From Actinomycetota bacterium (GTDB taxonomy: Bacteria > Actinomycetota > Acidimicrobiia > Acidimicrobiales > JACDEA01): a stretch of 5,240 nt of DNA. Shown here piece after piece: positions 1-5,240 of this stretch; within the stretch, counting starts at the first letter, position 1; each line of letters opens with the position of its first letter. Under the pieces are notes generated by a model that did no database searches, was not told the origin of the DNA, and saw only the letters and a program-made list of their open reading frames with translations. The position numbers were made by a program, and so were the translations under genes. Location: the NCBI GenBank assembly GCA_013816725.1, contig JACDEA010000196.1, forward strand, positions 1 through 5,240, in the 5' to 3' direction.

Positions 1-387
1 GCCCAGCAGGGCTTGGCCCAACGGCGAGTCGGGCGAGACAACCGACACGCCGTTCTGCTCTTCCTCGATCGACCCCACGAGATAGCGCTCGACGTCGTCG
101 TCGCCGTCGTAACGGAGGGACACGACGGTGCCGGTGCTGACTTCGCTGGTGCCGACCTCGTCGACGACCTCGACGTCCTTGAGCATGGCCTCGAGCTTGC
201 GGATGCGGGCCTCCATGTGGCCCTGCTGATCCTTGGCCGAGTGATAGTCGGCGTTCTCGGAGAGGTCGCCGAGGTGCCGGGCCCGCTCGATCGTGCGGGC
301 GATGTCGACCCGCCCTTCGGTGGTGAGGTGCAGCAGCTCGGCCTGGAGCCGGTCGTATGTGGCGCGAGTGAGCTTGTTCTGGGTCAT
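1..387 (-). CDS. greA: Transcription elongation factor GreA (C-terminus cut by window edge)
   Basis: GreA binds in the RNA polymerase secondary channel and stimulates cleavage of backtracked transcripts. The visible 129 residues begin MTQNKLTRATYDRL at ATG 387-385. Residues 1 to about 75 form the N-terminal coiled coil. Its tip motif GDLSENADYHSAKDQQG (40-56) carries acidic residues D41 and E44, the positions known in E. coli GreA to act in metal-dependent cleavage. Residues from about 80 are the start of the FKBP-like C-terminal domain and include the family signature SPDSPLGQALLG at the truncated end. GreA is usually about 157-165 residues, so roughly 30 residues lie outside the window. No Shine-Dalgarno sequence is evident before the ATG, and a -10-like TAGCCT sits 9 bases upstream, so a leaderless or nearly leaderless mRNA is possible (inference). 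It is transcribed divergently from the amino-acid operon. Confidence 0.97.
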   Translation of the reverse strand, partial: MTQNKLTRATYDRLQAELLHLTTEGRVDIARTIERARHLGDLSENADYHSAKDQQGHMEARIRKLEAMLKDVEVVDEVGTSEVSTGTVVSLRYDGDDDVERYLVGSIEEEQNGVSVVSPDSPLGQALLG

Positions 388-396
388 GCCCGATCG

Positions 397-402
397 AGGC
401 TA
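397..402 (-). promoter_or_regulatory. Possible -10 element for greA
   Basis: On the minus strand TAGCCT fits the actinobacterial TANNNT pattern and lies 9 bases before the greA ATG. This would put the transcription start at or just before the start codon. No convincing -35 box lies at 17-18 bases; a TTGTCG (428-423) has a 20-base spacer, which is long. Judged by eye only. Confidence 0.3.
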
Positions 403-407
403 CCGGC

Positions 408-437
408 TTGACGTGTTGGTGCCGACAAGGCGACACT
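408..437 (+). promoter_or_regulatory. Possible promoter of the leuB-ilvE-cimA operon
   Basis: TTGACG (408-413) is a good -35 match. GACACT (432-437), 18 bases downstream, is a weak -10 keeping the A2, A4 and T6 positions. Transcription would then start near 443-446, almost on the leader ATG at 446, making the leader ORF leaderless or nearly so, a common arrangement in actinobacteria. If transcription starts further upstream, GGAG at 438-441 could instead serve as a ribosome binding site, though its 4-base spacing is short. Confidence 0.35.
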
Positions 438-445
438 GGAGCGTC

Positions 446-481
446 ATGTCGCACCGCACCGCCGAGGTAATTATTCGTTAG
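446..481 (+). CDS. Putative branched-chain attenuator leader peptide (11 aa)
   Basis: A short ORF encodes MSHRTAEVIIR and stops at TAG 479-481. Its last sense codons are GTA ATT ATT CGT, so it presents Val-Ile-Ile just before two RNA hairpins and the isoleucine-pathway operon. ATT is rare here: reading through leuB, ilvE and cimA I found only two ATT isoleucine codons (both in leuB) among several dozen ATC codons, and none in ilvE or cimA. Two consecutive ATTs in an 11-codon ORF are therefore unusual and fit a stalling sequence that senses charged tRNA-Ile (and tRNA-Val). The known parallel is ribosome-mediated attenuation of ilv, leu and trp operons. There is no leucine codon. Translation start is either leaderless or from GGAG at 438-441. 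The role is inferred from position and composition. Confidence 0.7.
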   Translation: MSHRTAEVIIR

Positions 482-506
482 GCGCACCCTCTTCACGCGG
501 GTGCGC
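482..506 (+). promoter_or_regulatory. Attenuator hairpin following the leader stop codon
   Basis: GCGCACCC (482-489) pairs perfectly with GGGTGCGC (499-506), an 8-bp stem around a 9-base loop. It begins at the base after the leader stop codon, so a ribosome stalled on the Val-Ile-Ile codons or sitting on the stop would cover its 5' arm. The 3' arm GGTGCG can also pair with CGCACC copies inside the leader ORF (450-455 and 455-460), so its folding should depend on where the ribosome is. This suggests a pause or control hairpin; its exact role is not resolved by eye. Confidence 0.6.
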
Positions 507-510
507 GTCC

Positions 511-539
511 GACCGTCCACACTGGTGGGCGGTCGTTTT
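511..539 (+). terminator. Intrinsic terminator acting as operon attenuator
   Basis: GACCGTCCAC (511-520) pairs with GTGGGCGGTC (525-534) over 10 bp, with one G-U wobble, around a 4-base ACTG loop. GTTTTGTTT follows, which gives the U-rich tail. No plus-strand gene ends upstream, since greA is divergent, and leuB begins 50 bases downstream. The terminator can therefore only act on transcripts entering the leuB operon. The opposite strand has no U-tract, so it is not a terminator for leftward transcription. Confidence 0.82.
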
Positions 540-576
540 GTTTCTGGGGTCCGAGCGGCCCCGGAGCGGAGCACGC

Positions 577-581
577 AGGAG
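577..581 (+). promoter_or_regulatory. Ribosome binding site fixing the leuB TTG start
   Basis: AGGAG lies 7 bases before TTG 589. It supports this start over the in-frame TTG at 538, which falls in the terminator U-tract and would add 17 residues with no family resemblance. Confidence 0.75.
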
Positions 582-588
582 TCTTTCG

Positions 589-1575
589 TTGACGCACAAG
601 GTTGGCGTAATTGCCGGCGACGGCATCGGGCCCGAGATCGTGGCCGCCGCGCTCGACGTGGTGCGGGCCACGGGCGCCGATGTCGACGTGCGTGACTTCG
701 ACTTGGGCGCCGACCGCTTCGTGCGCGACGGCCACGTGCTCGACGACGACGACCTGGCTGCGCTGCGCGAGTGCGACGCCATCCTGAAGGGACCCCTCGG
801 GCCCCCCATCGGTAGCGCCGCCGTGCCGCCGGGCACGATCGAGCGGGGGATCATCCTGCGGCTGCGATTCGCCCTTGATCTGTACGTGAACTTGCGGCCG
901 TTCACCAGCGCCGGCGTTGACTTCGTTGTTGTACGCGAGAACACCGAGGGCAGCTACGGCGGCGAGGGTGGCTTCCTTTACAAGGGCACCGACCGCGAGG
1001 TGGCCACGCAGGGGTCGGTCAACACGCGCTCCGGCGTCGAGCGCTGCGTGCGGTTCGCGTTCGAGCTGGCCCAGTCGCGCCCACGTCGCCATCTCACGTT
1101 GGTGCACAAGACCAACGTGTTGACGTTCGCCGGCGACCTCTGGCAACGAACCTTCGACGCGGTCGCCGCCGAATTCCCCGACGTCGCCACCGCGTACAAC
1201 CACGTTGACGCCAGCTGCATCTACCTGGTGGAGGACGCCGCCCGCTACGACGTGATCGTCACCGACAACCTCTTCGGCGACATCCTCACCGACCTGGCCG
1301 GCGCGGTCACCGGCGGCGTCGGGTTCGCGGCGTCGGCCAACCTGAATCCGTCGCGCACAGGCCCTTCGTTGTTCGAGCCGGTCCACGGGTCGGCCCACGA
1401 CATCGCCGGTTCGGGCCGGGCCAATCCGGTGTCGGCCGTGCGGTCGGCGGCGATGATGCTCGAGTTCCTGGGCGAGCCCGAAGCGGCCGCCCGCATCACC
1501 AAGGCTGTCGGTGACCCCGGATCGTTGTCGGGGACCACCGCAGAAATCGGAACGCAGATTTCAGAAAGGGTGTGA
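589..1575 (+). CDS. leuB: 3-isopropylmalate / 3-methylmalate dehydrogenase, LeuB family
   Basis: This NAD-dependent beta-decarboxylating dehydrogenase acts in leucine synthesis (3-isopropylmalate to 4-methyl-2-oxopentanoate) and, in the citramalate route, on 3-methylmalate to give 2-oxobutanoate. The 328-residue protein starts at TTG with MTHKVGVIAGDGIGPEI. It shows the substrate-binding arginine region around LRLRFALDLYVNLRP (90-104), RENTEG (116-121), HKTNV with K174, VDASCIY with D207, VTDNLFGDILTD with D226, D231 and D235, and the NAD-binding stretch EPVHGSAHDIAGSGRANP (263-280). Where many LeuB proteins have a catalytic tyrosine it reads EVATQGSVNT, as I recall for the mycobacterial LeuB subtype. 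Its length is slightly below the usual 336-360. It is first in the operon, behind the attenuator, and its last bases contain the ilvE ribosome binding site. Leader and neighbours (ilvE, cimA) point to an isoleucine role; sequence alone cannot exclude dual use. Confidence 0.9.
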   Translation: MTHKVGVIAGDGIGPEIVAAALDVVRATGADVDVRDFDLGADRFVRDGHVLDDDDLAALRECDAILKGPLGPPIGSAAVPPGTIERGIILRLRFALDLYVNLRPFTSAGVDFVVVRENTEGSYGGEGGFLYKGTDREVATQGSVNTRSGVERCVRFAFELAQSRPRRHLTLVHKTNVLTFAGDLWQRTFDAVAAEFPDVATAYNHVDASCIYLVEDAARYDVIVTDNLFGDILTDLAGAVTGGVGFAASANLNPSRTGPSLFEPVHGSAHDIAGSGRANPVSAVRSAAMMLEFLGEPEAAARITKAVGDPGSLSGTTAEIGTQISERV

Positions 1576-1578
1576 CAG

Positions 1579-2505
1579 ATGCCGATCGAGGCGGTCGACA
1601 AGATCTGGATGGACGGCGAGTTGGTGCCGTGGGATGAAGCGCGCATCCACGTGCTCACCCACACCCTTCATTACGGCAGCGGGGTATTCGAAGGGATACG
1701 GGCCTACGCCACGTCGCAGGGGCCCGCCATCTTCCGGTTGACCGACCACATCAACCGGTTGTTCGACAGCGCCAAGATCCTCATGATCGATATCCCCTAT
1801 TCGCGGCAGCAGATCGTGGACGCGACCAAGGAGACGGTGCGGGTCAACGGCCTCGACTCCTGTTACATCCGGCCGATCGTGTTCCTGGGATACGGCGAGA
1901 TGGGGCTCAACCCGCTGCCCTGTCCGGTGAACGTGTCGATCGCCGTGTGGCCATGGGGCACGTACCTCGGTGACGACGGCATCAAGAACGGCGTGCGCAT
2001 GAAGATCAGTTCGTGGCAGCGCCACGATCCCAACGCCATGCCGCCGGCGTGCAAGGCCACCGGCATGTACATCAACTCGTCGATGGCCAAGGTCGAGGCC
2101 ATCAAGGGCGGGTACGACGAAGCCATCCTCCTGTCGCCGCAGGGGTACGTGTCGGAGTGCACGGGGGAGAACCTGTTCATCGTTAACAACGGGCGCATCG
2201 TGACCCCGCCGGTAAGCGCCGGCGCGCTGGAAGGGATCACGCAAAGCTCGGTGGCCACGATCGCGCGCGACCTCGGTTTCGACTACGAGGTGGGCAATAT
2301 CCTCCGCAGCGACCTGTACACGTGCGACGAGGCGTTCGTCACCGGCACGGCAGCCGAGGTCGTGCCGATCCGGTCGATCGACGACCGCGACGTCGGCGCC
2401 GGCGGACCCGGCCCCGTCACCCGCAAGATCCAGGAGACGTACTTCGCCACCGTCCGCGGCGAAGTCGACCAATACAAAGACTGGTTGGAACATGTCAACG
2501 CCTGA
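1579..2505 (+). CDS. ilvE: Branched-chain amino-acid aminotransferase (fold-type IV PLP enzyme)
   Basis: This cytosolic enzyme performs the last step of isoleucine, valine and leucine synthesis, moving an amino group between glutamate and the branched-chain keto acids. The 308 residues match the E. coli IlvE class (about 309) rather than the longer form of about 360 residues typical of mycobacteria. Visible landmarks agree with E. coli numbering: the PLP Schiff-base lysine K159 in PPACKATGMY, Y164, E193 in SECTGENLF, and the phosphate-binding VTGTAAE with T257. The N-terminal HTLHYGSGVFEGIRAY (28-43) is the class IV substrate-pocket segment. The ATG is 3 bases after the leuB stop, with AAAGGG (1565-1570) 8 bases upstream inside leuB. 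Its end overlaps cimA by 14 bases. A related class IV enzyme such as D-amino-acid aminotransferase is unlikely given these motifs and the context. Confidence 0.95.
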   Translation: MPIEAVDKIWMDGELVPWDEARIHVLTHTLHYGSGVFEGIRAYATSQGPAIFRLTDHINRLFDSAKILMIDIPYSRQQIVDATKETVRVNGLDSCYIRPIVFLGYGEMGLNPLPCPVNVSIAVWPWGTYLGDDGIKNGVRMKISSWQRHDPNAMPPACKATGMYINSSMAKVEAIKGGYDEAILLSPQGYVSECTGENLFIVNNGRIVTPPVSAGALEGITQSSVATIARDLGFDYEVGNILRSDLYTCDEAFVTGTAAEVVPIRSIDDRDVGAGGPGPVTRKIQETYFATVRGEVDQYKDWLEHVNA

Positions 2506-4063
2506 CGAGGTCGAGGTATACGACACGACGCTGCGGGATGGTGCGCAGCTCGAGGGCATCTCGCTCACCGTTGACGACAAGCTGCGGATCGCCGAGCAGC
2601 TCGACTGGCTGGGCGTGCACTACATCGAAGGCGGCTGGCCGGGCGCCAACCCCAAGGACGACGAGTTCTTCCAGCGGGCCAAGACCGAGTTGAAGCTCGA
2701 GACCAGCACGCTGGTGGCGTTCGGGTCGACCCGGCGCAAGCTCGGCAAGGTCGATTCCGACGACACCCTCCGCCATCTCGTCGAGGCCGACACCAGCACG
2801 GTTTGCATCGTGGGTAAGTGCTGGGACTACCACGTCGAGCAGGCGCTGGAAACCACTCTCGACGAAGGCGTGGCCATGGTGGCCGACTCGGTCGAGTTCC
2901 TCACGCGCAGCGGGCGGGCCGTGATGTTCGACGCCGAGCACTTCTTCGACGGCTACAAGCGCAACCCCGAGTTCTCTCTGCGCGTGCTGGAGGCGGCGGC
3001 CGAGCGCGGCGCCGCGACGCTGGTGTTGTGCGACACCAACGGCGGTGCGTTGCCGCACGAGGTCGAGTCAGCGGTGACCGAGGTCGTCGCCCACCTCGGC
3101 GACGACGTGCGCGTGGGCGTGCACCTGCACGACGACGCCGGCTGCGGTGTGGCCAACGCACTGGCCGGGGTGCGAGGCGGCGCCACCCAGGTGCAAGGCA
3201 CGATCAACGGTTACGGCGAGCGCACCGGCAACTGCAACCTCACGTCGATCATCCCGAACCTCACGCTGAAAATGGGCGTGCGCACGATCCCGCCCGAACG
3301 GCTGGAGCGCCTGACTCCCGTGTCGCACCACATCGCCGAGTTGGTGAACATGCCGCTCAACCCGCAGCAGCCCTATGTCGGCGCATCGGCTTTCGCCCAC
3401 AAGGCCGGGCTGCACGTCAGCGCGATCGTGCGCCGACCCGACGCCTACGAGCACGTGAAGCCCGACGCGGTGGGCAACGGCACCCGGTTCGTGGTGTCGG
3501 AACTGGCCGGCAAGTCGACGCTGCAACTCAAGGCCAACGAGATCGGTATCGAGCTGGACGGCCCCACCCTGAACCAGGTGATCGACACCCTCAAGACATT
3601 GGAGCACGAGGGTTACCACTTCGAGGCGGCCGACGGTTCGCTCGAGTTGCTCATGCGGCGGGCCGGCGGTTGGGAGCACGACTTCTTCCGGGTCGAGTCG
3701 TTCCGGGTGATCACCGACGAGTCCGACGGCCGGGCGTTCACGACCGAGGCCACGATGAAGGTCCATGTCGGTGGCGAGCGCTTGGTGCGCACGGCCGAGG
3801 GCAACGGACCGGTGAACGCGCTCGACCGGGCGCTGCGCGCCGCGATCGGGTCGCACTACCCAGCGCTCGAGCACGTGCACCTCGTCGACTACAAGGTTCG
3901 CGTCCTCGACACCCAGAAGGGCACCGGGGCGGTCACCCGCGTGCTGCTCGACTCGACGAACGGCGACCGGTCGTGGTCGACGATCGGCGTTTCCGAGAAC
4001 ATCATCGAAGCGTCGTGGCAAGCCCTGGCCGACTCGATCGTCTACGGGCTCCTCCACAGCTGA
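2492..4063 (+). CDS. cimA: (R)-citramalate synthase, LeuA-like
   Basis: It condenses pyruvate with acetyl-CoA to (R)-citramalate, opening the threonine-independent route to 2-oxobutanoate and isoleucine. At 523 residues it has the usual length of the long citramalate synthase group. The N-terminal TIM barrel (about 5-275) carries YDTTLRDGAQ (10-19) with catalytic R15 and metal ligand D16, EGGWPGANPKD (46-56), DAEHFFDGYK (147-156), CDTNGG (180-185), the metal-binding HLHDDAGCGVANAL (211-224, with H211 and H213) and GTINGYGERTGNCNL (236-250). A linker region contains FAHKAGLHVSA (301-311). From about 380 the C-terminal LeuA-type allosteric domain follows, the usual site of end-product inhibition. 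EGGWPGANPKD and the overall form point to CimA over 2-isopropylmalate or homocitrate synthase. The ATG lies inside the ilvE end, with only a weak GGA upstream, so translational coupling to ilvE is likely. Confidence 0.93.
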   Translation: MSTPDEVEVYDTTLRDGAQLEGISLTVDDKLRIAEQLDWLGVHYIEGGWPGANPKDDEFFQRAKTELKLETSTLVAFGSTRRKLGKVDSDDTLRHLVEADTSTVCIVGKCWDYHVEQALETTLDEGVAMVADSVEFLTRSGRAVMFDAEHFFDGYKRNPEFSLRVLEAAAERGAATLVLCDTNGGALPHEVESAVTEVVAHLGDDVRVGVHLHDDAGCGVANALAGVRGGATQVQGTINGYGERTGNCNLTSIIPNLTLKMGVRTIPPERLERLTPVSHHIAELVNMPLNPQQPYVGASAFAHKAGLHVSAIVRRPDAYEHVKPDAVGNGTRFVVSELAGKSTLQLKANEIGIELDGPTLNQVIDTLKTLEHEGYHFEAADGSLELLMRRAGGWEHDFFRVESFRVITDESDGRAFTTEATMKVHVGGERLVRTAEGNGPVNALDRALRAAIGSHYPALEHVHLVDYKVRVLDTQKGTGAVTRVLLDSTNGDRSWSTIGVSENIIEASWQALADSIVYGLLHS

Positions 4064-4119
4064 GGACCGGCGGCCGCAGTCCGAGCGCGTAGCGTCACCG
4101 CTTGACATAGGAGAATCGC

Positions 4120-4629
4120 ATGGCCCAGCCCGAGTTCGTGCCCATCGTGCCCGGCGACCGCGTCCGGGGCGCCGAGCGGTTGCCGGTGCCCGATCACTGG
4201 CGGGCCGACCGCCCGGCCGAGACCGACCGTACGTTCATGCCCGCTGGTCCCGGCCTCGGCACCGTCGGCCCCGATCAGGGGTTTGCGCTGCGCCTCGCTC
4301 GCCGGTTCGAGGATCGCCTCGAGCTGACGTCGGCCGAACACGTCGAGGACGCCACCGCGGGCTGCGTTGCGGTGGCCATGAAGCGGGCGGCGTTGTTCGG
4401 ACGGGCGCCGATGATCTACGACCTCGAGCACGCCTTCACGTTGTGGGGCTTTCTCGGCGGCGCGCCCGTGGAGTTGGTCGAACTTCGTGCCGCGGCGTTC
4501 CAGGGCGCCGGCCACGACTACTGGATCCGCCGGGCCATCGCCGATCAGGTGCCGGTGGAGACGCTCGCGCTCAGCCCGGCCACGGTGCACGAACGCTTGC
4601 CGGTGTGGCGATCCCTCCTTGCGCCGTGA
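4120..4629 (+). CDS. Conserved-looking protein of unknown function (169 aa)
   Basis: I do not recognise this family. The ATG is preceded by AGGAG (4109-4113) at 6-base spacing, and codon use matches the neighbouring genes, so it is very probably a real gene. The protein seems soluble: no signal peptide and no convincing membrane helix. The first 50 residues are rich in proline, arginine and acidic residues (PIVPGDRVRGAERLPVPDHW). The rest looks alpha-helical, including VGPDQGFALRLARRFEDRLEL (49-69), EHVEDATAGCVAVAMKRAALFG (73-94) and an aromatic, helix-like segment with YDLEHAFTLWGFLGG (100-114) and GHDYWIRRAI (131-140). H104, H132, D133 and several acidic residues could bind a ligand, but no catalytic motif is apparent. 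It sits 56 bases after cimA with no strong terminator between them, so read-through from the operon is possible. Nothing else links it to amino-acid synthesis. Confidence 0.8.
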   Translation: MAQPEFVPIVPGDRVRGAERLPVPDHWRADRPAETDRTFMPAGPGLGTVGPDQGFALRLARRFEDRLELTSAEHVEDATAGCVAVAMKRAALFGRAPMIYDLEHAFTLWGFLGGAPVELVELRAAAFQGAGHDYWIRRAIADQVPVETLALSPATVHERLPVWRSLLAP

Positions 4630-4641
4630 ATCAGCACACTC

Positions 4642-5240
4642 CTAGTTGAAGTACTCGCCGCCGTTGACGTCGAGCGTCTGGCCGGTAATGGCCGAGGCCC
4701 GATCCGACGCGAGGAAGGCGACGGCCTCGGAGACCTCTTCGGAGGTGGGGATCTCGCCGAGCGCCATCGGTTTGGCGATCTCCGCCTTGATCTCCTCGGG
4801 GGCCACGCCGCGCTTTTGCGCCATGTAGTCGACGTACATCTGCACGTTCGGTCCCCACATCCACCCGGGCACGACGGAGTTGACCCGGATCTTGTCGCGA
4901 CCGAGTTCGTGGGCCAGCACGCGTGCGGCGGCGAACAGCGCGCCCTTCGAGGCCGCGTAACCGCCTTCGGCGATGGCGCCGGTCTTGCGGATCACCATCG
5001 AGTTGACGAACACGACGGCGCCACCGCCCCTCGCCCGCAGCGCGGGGATTGCGCACTGCGTCAGCTCGAGTGTGCCGAACACATTGACCTCGAACAGGTC
5101 GCGCCACTGGCGAAGATCCGAATCGGCGAACCGTTTCAGCTCGCCCGGTTGGAACGCGCTGTTGGCCAGGATGTCGACGCCACCGAAGTGATCGGTCGTC
5201 GCCTCCACGAGACGGCGGCACTGGTCGCTGTCGGTGAGGT
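4642..5240 (-). CDS. SDR-family NAD(P)-dependent oxidoreductase (N-terminus beyond window)
   Basis: This is a classical short-chain dehydrogenase/reductase; its substrate cannot be told from the sequence. The visible 198 residues enter in frame at the right edge and end at TAG (4644-4642), so the glycine-rich nucleotide-binding motif is off-window. Present are DILANSAF (23-30 of the visible part), in place of the usual D-[IL]-L-V-N-N-A-G, VNVFGTL with the conserved N52, active-site S80 in VVFVNSM, the YAASK pair Y94 and K98, IRVNSVVPGWMWGP (117-130) and GQTLDVNGGEYFN at the C-terminus. The stretch between PGW and ALGEIPTSEEVSEAVAFLASD (about 132-158: MYVDYMAQKRG and an acidic helix) is the substrate-binding loop. 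A GTG at 5208 is in frame but cannot be the start, because SDR-like coding sequence (LTDSDQCRRL) continues upstream of it. It converges on the 169-residue gene with a 12-base gap. Confidence 0.93.
   Translation of the reverse strand, partial: LTDSDQCRRLVEATTDHFGGVDILANSAFQPGELKRFADSDLRQWRDLFEVNVFGTLELTQCAIPALRARGGGAVVFVNSMVIRKTGAIAEGGYAASKGALFAAARVLAHELGRDKIRVNSVVPGWMWGPNVQMYVDYMAQKRGVAPEEIKAEIAKPMALGEIPTSEEVSEAVAFLASDRASAITGQTLDVNGGEYFN

Noticed and set aside
13..411. Plus-strand open frame antisense to greA
   Set aside because: The minus strand encodes an unmistakable GreA, and the plus-strand product is low-complexity and valine/aspartate/leucine-rich.
546..565. GC-rich pairing GGGG/CCCC and TCCG/CGGA between the terminator and leuB
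   Set aside because: The two pairings are short and mutually exclusive, have no U-tract and do not cover the ribosome binding site, so I see no clear regulatory role.
538..588. In-frame upstream TTG extending LeuB by 17 residues
   Set aside because: It lies in the terminator U-tract, has no ribosome binding site, and the added residues do not resemble LeuB. AGGAG at 577-581 supports TTG 589.
1561..2580. Long minus-strand open frame antisense to ilvE
   Set aside because: High GC3 leaves few stop codons on the opposite strand. The protein shows no recognisable motif, and ilvE motifs cover the stretch.
2818..4092. Long open frame overlapping cimA in a second plus-strand reading frame
   Set aside because: Its composition is arginine/alanine/glycine-rich, as expected from reading high-GC DNA out of frame. 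cimA has full family motifs across the same bases.
4102..4107. Perfect TTGACA -35 hexamer before the 169-residue gene
   Set aside because: It lies 12 bases before the ATG, and no -10-like sequence appears 16-18 bases downstream, which would be inside the gene. It overlaps the ribosome binding site region and is probably chance.
4064..4119. Possible terminator after cimA
   Set aside because: The GC-rich stretch has only short imperfect inverted pairs with no T-tract, so it is not callable as an intrinsic terminator.

Overview
The window is high-GC bacterial DNA, most likely from an actinobacterium. An Acidimicrobiia-like lineage is a guess, resting on protein flavour and gene order rather than on any marker gene. 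Codon use is strongly GC3-biased: nearly all isoleucine codons in the three central genes are ATC.

Layout. A GreA transcription elongation factor gene runs leftward off the left edge (1-387, minus; C-terminus missing). A divergent intergenic region of about 200 bases (388-588) follows. It looks like a complete amino-acid attenuator reading rightward: a possible promoter (408-437), an 11-codon leader ORF encoding MSHRTAEVIIR (446-481), a perfect 8-bp hairpin directly after its stop codon (482-506), and a strong intrinsic terminator (511-539). The terminator cannot end an upstream plus-strand gene, because greA points the other way.

Next is a tightly packed branched-chain amino-acid operon. 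It holds a 3-isopropylmalate / 3-methylmalate dehydrogenase (leuB-like, 589-1575), a branched-chain aminotransferase (ilvE, 1579-2505) and an (R)-citramalate synthase (cimA, 2492-4063). Genes are separated by 3 bases or overlap by 14. Together they fit the threonine-independent isoleucine route: CimA joins pyruvate and acetyl-CoA to citramalate; LeuCD (not in the window) isomerises it; the LeuB-type enzyme oxidises it to 2-oxobutanoate; after the shared Ilv steps, IlvE transaminates the keto acid. The leader's Val-Ile-Ile run, with no leucine codon, matches an operon tuned to isoleucine/valine rather than leucine.

After cimA comes a 169-residue protein of unknown function with a good ribosome binding site (4120-4629, plus). 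It meets, tail to tail with a 12-base gap, an SDR-family oxidoreductase whose N-terminus lies beyond the right edge (4642-5240, minus). I saw no tRNA, rRNA, CRISPR, insertion sequence or phage signal. The most interesting item is the putative attenuator; its terminator and leader peptide are clear, but the competing antiterminator fold is not obvious by eye.
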